NCBI GenBank assembly: GCA_022605425.2
Contig: JAKIMF020000001.1
Location: 1,676,501-1,740,500 of the forward strand
DNA: 64,000 nucleotides
Direction of reading: 5' to 3'
DNA from: Hamiltosporidium tvaerminnensis
Lineage: Eukaryota; Microsporidia; Dubosqiidae
The position numbers and the translations under genes were made by a program. The notes below the pieces were generated by a model. That model made no database searches and was not told the DNA's origin. It saw only the letters and a program-made list of their open reading frames with translations. Of the stretch, positions 56,786 to 64,000 are shown in pieces (the first letter of the stretch is position 1; each line of letters begins with the position of its first letter).

Positions 56786-57985
56786 TATTTAAAAAAATCA
56801 AAGATAACGACTAGACGCATCCCCAAAGTGGAAACTACCAATAAAACCCAACTTGCAATAATAAAAAGCTTCTTAAAAGTAAAGCATATGTTGGAAGCAG
56901 AAATCAACAAAACCAAGGTAAAAAAAGCTTAATTTAAAAATTATATAGCGAAATAGACAACTAGAACTTAATTCAAAATTATATTGCAAGAAAAAATGAG
57001 TTTGTGGGTGTTATGTGACTTTTAAAGATTTCTAAAGAAATGGGATATTAAGCCATACGGCGTAGCTTTGTTCGGCTATATCCTGGGTAGAAATGTATTC
57101 TAGGACAGAATAAAAGTGTCAAGACAGGAATCAGAACGGTAAAAAAGAAGATCATTTAGCGGCTCGATGTAAGAAACTCTTCAGATTCACCCTAGCCAGC
57201 TAGGATAATGGAGTGATTAGATTTCTACACTTATTTTTAAAAAGATACAAATTTATGTCTAAAAACTGTTTTGGGAGTCACTCAGGGCGAGAAATTTTTG
57301 ATAACGTGTATGCAGAGATTGAATTAGATACCAGGGTAAAAATTTATGCCAAATTCGGAATATAGACTAGGTATATTTGTGTTTAATAAGAGTAAAATTA
57401 ACGTAACCTTAATTGAATTAGAAATTACCTCCCAATATTCACCTTAATTATTTTTAACAATTCAACTTAGGAATTATAATCCATTAGTTATTGTATTATG
57501 TTTTGTTTATAAGTAACGTTAAAAATGAATTGTGCGATAACCTCAGATGATATTGAGACAAATCCCACAAGACAGACATCAAAATACTCTTAATACCCAT
57601 GAATCAAAAGACATACTTTCGTTTATAATTATTAAGAAGACAGTTAAAAAAATATATTTTCGACTAGAAGACATAAGTCGTGAAAAAAGCTTAACAGAGC
57701 CGGAGAAACACATCTAGTTTTTTCTAAGGAGCTGAAATCCATGGACAACCAACACTTTTTCAAAGTAATTGAATTTAAGAAAAAGAGTATGTCAAACATT
57801 TAAAAACAAAAAATAGTATACTCTTTATTTTAGATCGATGGCTCATACTCAAGAGACGGAACATAATCATAAACGAAGTTTCGGATATATAAGAAAAATA
57901 TAAAGTGTTAAAGAGGTAGAAGAAAACTGTAAAAGATTCGAAAAGCATTTTAACTCGGAATTAAATTAAATAATTATTAAATTGC
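56786..57985 (+). pseudogene. Older, decayed copy of the same LINE
   Basis: Aligns along its length with 55,560-56,760: TTAAAAAAATCAAAGATAAC then ACTAGACGCATCC at the start, AAAACTGTTTTGGGAGTCAC and TATGCAGAGATTGAATTAGA in the middle, GTTAAAGAGGTAGAAGAAAA near the end. Many stops and indels. It stands head-to-tail directly after the young copy. Confidence 0.8.
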
Positions 57986-58418
57986 AATATTTGAAATAAA
58001 CTCATAAAGAAATTTTTCTGTCCAATTTTAACTGAGCTTACTTGCTTGGTTCTCTGACCTATTTACTGAAAGAAGTAGGAATATTAAAAAGTGGTTTTAT
58101 TCTTAATATCAGTTATTAAATTTTCCCTTTGAAACATAGTTGATTTATATTTTAGGATATTGAAATTCATAACACAAAAGTATAAAGCAATTAAGAATTA
58201 TTGAATACAGAGTTATTTATCTCGCATTTGTTTATTATATTCTACTTCTATTCTTGTTCGAACCGTCTAAAATTTATTTAAACAAAATTATTTCTTTAAA
58301 GTTTTTTTGTCTTATTCTAGTTCTTTCCTTGTTAAAGATATTAAATATATAATTTTATTGTATTTTTAAAATCTCAAAGTAACATCTCAATAATTAAAAA
58401 AATAAGAACCGTTAAATT
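57986..58418. other. AT-rich intergenic
   Basis: Nothing recognised. Confidence 0.55.
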
Positions 58419-58709
58419 ATGAATGAAGAAAAAGACGAATTACTCGATAAAATGCCAGAAAAAGTAATTTCATACTTTTATGAAACCGAGATACTTAAAG
58501 ATGCAGACGAACTAAAAGAATGTAATCAGAGATTAAATGAATTAGAAAGTTTTCAAATCTACAAAGAAATTAAAAATTCTGAAGTTAAAAAAAAAATCGA
58601 ATCTCAAGATCCAGCACTAGTAAAAGCGTATATGGAAGATTTGAAAAATAATAAAAGTACGACTCGTAAAAATAATAAAAGAGGTAAGAAAGGTATGCAG
58701 AAAAAATAG
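58419..58709 (+). CDS. Small charged helical protein, unknown
   Basis: A 96-aa protein starting at an ATG with ACC about 8 bases upstream. It is predicted helical almost throughout: EKDELLDKMPEKVISYFYET, then DADELKECNQRLNELE and EIKNSEVKKKIESQDPALVKAY. It ends in a strongly basic tail (TTRKNNKRGKKGMQKK). Codon and amino-acid variety is like that of real genes here and unlike the AT-rich chance frames, so I think it is expressed. I do not recognise the family. The basic tail suggests an RNA- or nucleolus-associated role, which is only a guess. Confidence 0.6.
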   Translation: MNEEKDELLDKMPEKVISYFYETEILKDADELKECNQRLNELESFQIYKEIKNSEVKKKIESQDPALVKAYMEDLKNNKSTTRKNNKRGKKGMQKK

Positions 58710-60001
58710 AATATTTAGAGAAATATTATATTGCAAAAAAATAATTTTAATTTCAGAATATTCTTCCGCTTTAAGTTTTTAATTTATTGCTTTCTTACGC
58801 TTAGAAGTGAAAAAAGAATTTAAAAATACATTTGAATAAGAATATTGACAGATCGATATATTTGTAAAGAAAACGAGATTAGATCTGTAAAACATAAAAA
58901 CCATGTCAATATACTTTAGCAGCATTTTATAATAAATTTATTTTGTACTTAATTCAAATCAATTGTACTCTTTAAATTTTGTTTTCTATCTTTCGTTTCT
59001 ATTTTTGACAAATCTTTAAATTTAAATTTCAGCCACGATTTGTGTTTCAATTATTGCTCAAATTACTAGAGATTCTCATTCTTAGAAATCTGTAATAACT
59101 ATGGTTTTTTTCTAACATCTAACTTTTTATATTAAATGATTAAATAAAAAGGTTTTAGTTATATTTTTAAAAATATATATTTCGCTTTTTTTAAGGTAGG
59201 TTTGATATTCAATAGGTTGATTACAAAATATTGTAACACAAGACAAGGTTTTAATGAAAACAATTATTGTATTTTCTTGATCTATAAACAATACACGGTT
59301 TTTTTTATCAATATTACCTAATTGTTTCTTCTTTAATAACTCAAATTAATGCGGATGAGAGACTTCTAATTATATAAAAGATTATATTTAATATATTATG
59401 TAAGTATTTAAACCAGATGTGTTATTACAAATCGTTAATTCTATCTATATTCTAATATCAAATCTTATTAATAAAAATATTAGTATAATTTTTATATAAA
59501 AGCTAATATTTCTTATATTTTAAAATTATTTTTATTACATTCGATTAAATTATTCTGTAAAAAATTATATTATTTAAAATCCAACAAACTTGGAATTAAA
59601 TATTATCTTACAAAACATCATAATAATTTGTACTCATCCGTTGTCTTAATTAATCTATAAATAGGTTAATAGATAAATGATTTTTTTATTCTTTCTATCT
59701 TTACAATCTGAATTTACTTTTAATATATTTTGGATAAAATAAGAAAAAAAACATGAAAAAATTTAATCTGACAATTTGAAGTATAAAATAATTTTTTTAT
59801 TACGATAAATCGCTTAAAAGAATATCTTAAAGAAAATAATTTTATTTTACACAAACAGAATAGTTTTTAAAACAAAAAAAATAATTTAAACTAAACGAAT
59901 ATTAGTATAAACCCAATAATTTAAACTCTATGCTATTGATTTTCGAAAAAAACCACATTTTTTACAAAATTACTTTAAAAAATAACATAAAGAATATATT
60001 T
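58710..60001. other. AT-rich intergenic
   Basis: About 1.3 kb with no recognisable gene, RNA or repeat, between convergent gene ends. Confidence 0.6.
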
Positions 60002-63000
60002 TTAATAAAAGTCACAAGTCATCTCCAGCAAACTTTCCAATTCACTTTGTTTTACAGACATAACAGTACAAATTCTATCACGATCTAATTTCCAATATAA
60101 ATTTAAAATATCGAAGTCAATAAAATTTAAAGATCGGGTTTTTTTAGGGCAAATCGTTAAAATAAAATCTGTATCTATACAAAATCCTGAATTTATAATA
60201 CTTTGTAGATGTAATAAACTATTATATTCTCTTTCTGTAATTTTATTATCCATTCTTGAAATTACTCCGATAGATCCAAGTTCAGTAGAAAAATATACCA
60301 CATTGCTTGAAGCCTCTTTTTCCCCGAATCTAGAATTTATAAAACGATTTGATTTGTCGAATGTATTGTTTTGCATACTTGTAATACTTTCTTCGTATAG
60401 AAACCATGCTTCTGCAATGAGGTGTTCATCTAATCCCTCCATAATTAAAAATGTTCCCATTCCATCTCCTATCATCAATCTATGATCTATAAATACCATC
60501 TGCTCTGCAATAATTCGTCTTGGAAATCTCAGTTCTTCGGTAATAGAACTTTTTTCTATATTCATATCGTATAAACTAACAGTTCTAGTCAAATCTCCCA
60601 CAGCAATCGAACATCCATTAATTTTAATTACCCAAGGAGTAATTTGGTGCTTTACTGAACATACATCAACCAAAGCTTTACCAACAATTTTAAAAACATG
60701 TATTGCGGTACCAAAAGAAGCAACAACCACATTACCACTCAAATCCAATCCAAACACAAGACCAGGTTTTGATATTTCAAATAATATTTTCATTTTATCT
60801 TTTATCTCAATATATACCAATTTTCCAGTTGGCTCAGAAGAATTCACATTTAAAGTAACCACAATTTTATTTTTATCATTTGCTACTCCTCTCATTAAAA
60901 TTTCATTGGAAAATACCAGAGAATCTTTAACTCTGTTATTATCATACAAAACCAACTTACTTATTAATAAATGAGAATCAGATTTTATATCTTTTAACAT
61001 TTCATTTTTTTCATTTTTATTTGAAATTATTGTTTCACGATTCGTATTTATCGATTTAGGAATTTTATTCTTATATTCCGGGGTATTTATATTGATATTT
61101 TCAGAAGAACCATAATATTCATTTTCAAGTATTGAATCTTCTTCTGAATCATATTTAGTAAATCCTCCAATCATTCTTGAAGTATCTTTGAAAACCAAAA
61201 TAAGTCTTACATCATTATCAATTTCATATTTTGTAATTTTATAAGAAGGTTTCGGATCAAATATACACTCATATAATGTTTCTCCATTACAGATCAGTAA
61301 ATATATTTTATTTTTAGAATCATTTTCTTCTATAAAAACTTGGCTGGCATAAAAATATCCAGAAATATTTATTCCATATACTTTTACCGTTGAAATATTA
61401 GTCAAATTAATAAATAGCGGTTCTTTTCCAGTTGTAATTAAAAATCCATTTTTTAAATTTACTATTTCATTTGTAGGATACATTTTTTTACAGATAAGAT
61501 TTGGAACAACATTAATGTTTAGATTTGCAAGACTTTCGTCAGTAAACATATCACTATTTGTATTATAATATGCTTCTTGTTCTCTACAAGTATTTTCATC
61601 TTCTAAAATAATTACTTGATCTGGTCTGTCCATATGCAATGAATATATTTTACCTGATATATCACTTAAAAGTAAAACATTCTTATAAAAAGCCCCACTT
61701 ATAATACATTTGAGTTCAAATATTTTTTTGACATTTAGTTTGCTATCCAAAATTAAAAAATCATTTGTAAACGTAGATATTAAAATTCTAAATGATTTTT
61801 TGGTATTTTCTTCTGAGGACTTTTGAAATACAGAAGGAATAGAACATTCAGAATCTGGATCCATTTTTTGAATATTAATTACATTTACATTTCTTTTGGG
61901 TTCTTCTATTTTTTTGGAAACTTTTAATGCGATGAGAAAGGATATCTCATAATTAAAAACATTTTTTGTTAAAATTTCTAATTTTGGAAGATTCAATACA
62001 ATTAAATATTTATTTTCAGTAAATAAAAAACATTTTTCTTCGAGGAAATGGGAAATAGTTATAAATTTTAGATCAATAGATTTGCTTTGTAAATTTTCAT
62101 AGAATTTATAAACAGAAGATTTCGTATTAAAATATATCTTTTTCGATGTATTTTTATCACTTTGATTTGTTTTATCTATCTTAAGTATATTTAAATTAGT
62201 ATTGTCATGTAAATTTATAATTTCATCGAAATTTTGTAAAATTTTATTGCTGTCTCTATCCATGAGTTTACCAGAATTTATAAATGATAAAATATAATAT
62301 TTTTTGAAGACCAACCACGCCTTTTTTAAAGGTTGAGAAAATTGTACTTTCTTAAGAATTTTAGAAGATGCTATATTATCATCTTCGGGTAAAATATTTT
62401 TTGTCAAGGAAATATCACTTTCATCCTGAGAATCTAAATTTTTATTTTCGATTGTTTTTAATGGTTCTTTGAACGTTTCAACATTTCTATCTTTATTTGT
62501 TGCTTCATCAGAAAAAGAAATATCAAAAGATAATTTACACAAAAGATTTTGACAATATTTTCCAGAAACAAAATATAAATTATTATCATTATTAATTAAA
62601 TTATGAAAATTAGAAAAGTTCAAAATAACTTTCATATACATTGATTTGCTAGTATCAATCAGGTATGAATCACCAAAGTTTGAAAATGCCAATATTTTTT
62701 CATCGGTTAATTCTACAATATTTTCTACTCTACTCGGTAATTTTGCTATTACTTTTATATCGAATTCAAAATCGACTTCCTTTTGATCAGAAATTATATT
62801 TGTAATTTCATTTACATTTATATGGATAAGTTCATTTTCCTGCATACTCATTAATATTCCGGATTTTAAATCTATATAACAAATCATTCGTGGATTAGCA
62901 AAATCAGTTTCTGCATATATTTTATCTTTGTAATAAACTAAAATTTTTTGATTCGTAAATCCAATAAAATAAGAAATTTTTTTAGAATTTTTTGATACAA

Positions 63001-63829
63001 AACTACTTTTCTTATTTATTTCAGAAAGCTTAAGCTGGTTTTTTCTTTTCTTTTCTCTTTTATTTGAATGAATAACATTTTTTTGTTCATCTTCTATTTT
63101 AGGTGTACTTTTATTTCTTTTTAGATTTTTTTCTGGATTTTTCTGACTTTCAATTTGTGTAAAAACAGGAATTATTCCTAAAAATTCTTTTCCTAAATCT
63201 TTTGAACTTTCTAATTGAACATTTAAATTCACCGTGCTATATTCTTGTAAGAAAAATTTATTTTCATGATCTTTTGTTAGAAAAAGTATTTTTGAAGACA
63301 ACAAAACAAAATCAATTATCTGTAAAGAAAGCTGAGAAATTACTGGTGTATCGAACGAAATACTTTTAACTGACGGATATGCTACTAAAACTTGGTTGTT
63401 TTTTAAAACTACTACAATAATACTTGAAGAAGACCGAACCTTAACAGGTATGGAAAATCCAATGCTATACTCATATGTAGACTCATCTATCTCATTCAGT
63501 TCATTTCCTTCGCTATGATCATTTGTAAACCCCAAATCTCTCCAGGAACTAATAAGAAATCTTGTCATTAAGAAATTTCCATTGACAAACAAACTAAAAT
63601 TATTTCTGTTAGAAAAACAAAGAAGAATAAAATCCTCTTTGATCTTTAAAGATGTCATATGTGTTATAATAGTATGTGTATAAATCGTACCAATCTGTTT
63701 TAGTTCATAGTTATATAAATCTATTCTTTTTCCTTTACTCACTGCAACACATTCTATATTTTTAAATGTAGTTCTAGTTGCACATATTACAGAATTTGAT
63801 GGTTTAATTGTTTTTATTCCGTACTTCAT
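60002..63829 (-). CDS. CFT1: Cleavage and polyadenylation specificity factor CPSF160/CFT1
   Basis: A 1,275-aa protein of the CPSF160/DDB1/SF3B3 family, large WD-like beta-propeller scaffolds. The N-terminus (YGIKTIKPSNSVICATRTTF) and FLISSWRDLGFT, followed by a propeller strand with IPVKVRSSSSIIVVVLKN, fit CPSF160 better than its paralogues. The C-terminal CPSF_A region is clear: CSVKHQITPWVIKINGCSIAVGDLTRTVSLYD, AEAWFLYEESITSMQ, and GSIGVISRMDNKITEREYNSLLHLQ, equivalent to human GGIGLLLPM...YRRLLMLQ. It ends with a short helix, SELESLLEMTCDFY. CPSF160 organises the polyadenylation-signal recognition module with WDR33/Pfs2 and CPSF30. Long charged inserts (for example KREKKRKNQLKLSEINKK) are low-complexity. 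Start ATG at 63,829 lies 5 bases after a CCC tract. The exact paralogue is likely but not proven. Confidence 0.85.
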   Translation of the reverse strand: MKYGIKTIKPSNSVICATRTTFKNIECVAVSKGKRIDLYNYELKQIGTIYTHTIITHMTSLKIKEDFILLCFSNRNNFSLFVNGNFLMTRFLISSWRDLGFTNDHSEGNELNEIDESTYEYSIGFSIPVKVRSSSSIIVVVLKNNQVLVAYPSVKSISFDTPVISQLSLQIIDFVLLSSKILFLTKDHENKFFLQEYSTVNLNVQLESSKDLGKEFLGIIPVFTQIESQKNPEKNLKRNKSTPKIEDEQKNVIHSNKREKKRKNQLKLSEINKKSSFVSKNSKKISYFIGFTNQKILVYYKDKIYAETDFANPRMICYIDLKSGILMSMQENELIHINVNEITNIISDQKEVDFEFDIKVIAKLPSRVENIVELTDEKILAFSNFGDSYLIDTSKSMYMKVILNFSNFHNLINNDNNLYFVSGKYCQNLLCKLSFDISFSDEATNKDRNVETFKEPLKTIENKNLDSQDESDISLTKNILPEDDNIASSKILKKVQFSQPLKKAWLVFKKYYILSFINSGKLMDRDSNKILQNFDEIINLHDNTNLNILKIDKTNQSDKNTSKKIYFNTKSSVYKFYENLQSKSIDLKFITISHFLEEKCFLFTENKYLIVLNLPKLEILTKNVFNYEISFLIALKVSKKIEEPKRNVNVINIQKMDPDSECSIPSVFQKSSEENTKKSFRILISTFTNDFLILDSKLNVKKIFELKCIISGAFYKNVLLLSDISGKIYSLHMDRPDQVIILEDENTCREQEAYYNTNSDMFTDESLANLNINVVPNLICKKMYPTNEIVNLKNGFLITTGKEPLFINLTNISTVKVYGINISGYFYASQVFIEENDSKNKIYLLICNGETLYECIFDPKPSYKITKYEIDNDVRLILVFKDTSRMIGGFTKYDSEEDSILENEYYGSSENININTPEYKNKIPKSINTNRETIISNKNEKNEMLKDIKSDSHLLISKLVLYDNNRVKDSLVFSNEILMRGVANDKNKIVVTLNVNSSEPTGKLVYIEIKDKMKILFEISKPGLVFGLDLSGNVVVASFGTAIHVFKIVGKALVDVCSVKHQITPWVIKINGCSIAVGDLTRTVSLYDMNIEKSSITEELRFPRRIIAEQMVFIDHRLMIGDGMGTFLIMEGLDEHLIAEAWFLYEESITSMQNNTFDKSNRFINSRFGEKEASSNVVYFSTELGSIGVISRMDNKITEREYNSLLHLQSIINSGFCIDTDFILTICPKKTRSLNFIDFDILNLYWKLDRDRICTVMSVKQSELESLLEMTCDFY

Positions 63830-64000
63830 TGTTGAGGGAGTCTGTTTTAAAATTTATTCTAAGTTTCAAAAAAAAGCAAGTTTATAACAATTTGTTTCTT
63901 ATGTTCATAAAGTTTATGGCGATCACAGCAAAAATTATTTAAAATTTTAAAAAAAGTAAATCAAATCAAATTTATAAAAATTTAAAAAAATGAAATTTAT
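63830..64000. other. Right edge, upstream of CFT1
   Basis: AT-rich with a CCC tract (complement of GAGGGAG, 63,834-63,840) next to the CFT1 start; nothing else seen. Confidence 0.6.

Overview
The window looks like the genome of a microsporidian (intracellular fungal-related parasite) with a large, gene-poor, very AT-rich genome. The evidence is: shortened eukaryotic core genes (CDC50, RPB9, eL42, SPC3, RAD6, PSF1, TAF1, RNR1, CPSF160) separated by kilobases of AT-rich DNA; a CCC/CCCC tract just upstream of many start codons, as described for microsporidia; two very short spliceosomal introns (31 nt in eL42, 21 nt in a cytochrome b5) with 5' GTAAGTTT and a CTAAT element fused to the 3' splice site; and a candidate U4 snRNA to service them. 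I do not assign a genus. The arthropod look of several mobile elements fits an arthropod-infecting species, but that is inference.

Layout. 0.5-7 kb: CDC50-like flippase subunit (+), RPB9 (-), spliced eL42 (-), SPC3 (+), with two minisatellites. 7.3-8 kb: first copy of a GC-richer ~720-bp repeat (element A). 9.5-13.3 kb: RAD6-type E2 (+), a 75-bp minisatellite, the candidate U4 snRNA, a small OB-fold-like protein (+) and GINS subunit PSF1 (+). 13.4-33.7 kb: a long mobile-element region with element A, several copies of a ~240-bp repeat (element B), a broken animal-type hAT element, decayed LINE pieces, and much AT-rich DNA without recognisable genes. 33.7-34.5 kb: homeodomain protein, then a tiny truncated LINE copy with a visible target-site duplication. 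37.6-39.7 kb: element A and a decayed LINE (-). 40-43.4 kb: a DASH/DAD2-like small protein and TAF1 (-). 43.8-45.5 kb: a Tc1/mariner relic carrying an element B insertion. 47.2-48.4 kb: UBC4/5-like E2 (+) converging on the spliced cytochrome b5 (-). 49 kb: a diverged element A. 51.2-53.4 kb: ribonucleotide reductase large subunit (-). 55.2-58 kb: two adjacent copies of a LINE with a restriction-like endonuclease. 58.4 kb: a small unknown protein. 60-63.8 kb: CPSF160/CFT1 (-).

The host genes are housekeeping: transcription and RNA processing (RPB9, TAF1, CPSF160, U4), replication and dNTP supply (PSF1, possible RPA3, RNR1), ubiquitin conjugation (two E2s), secretion and membranes (SPC3, CDC50, cytochrome b5), chromosome segregation (DAD2-like) and regulation (homeodomain). 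There are no operons. Genes are single units on either strand, and the space between them is largely mobile-element debris and short tandem duplications with periods of about 63-80 bp.
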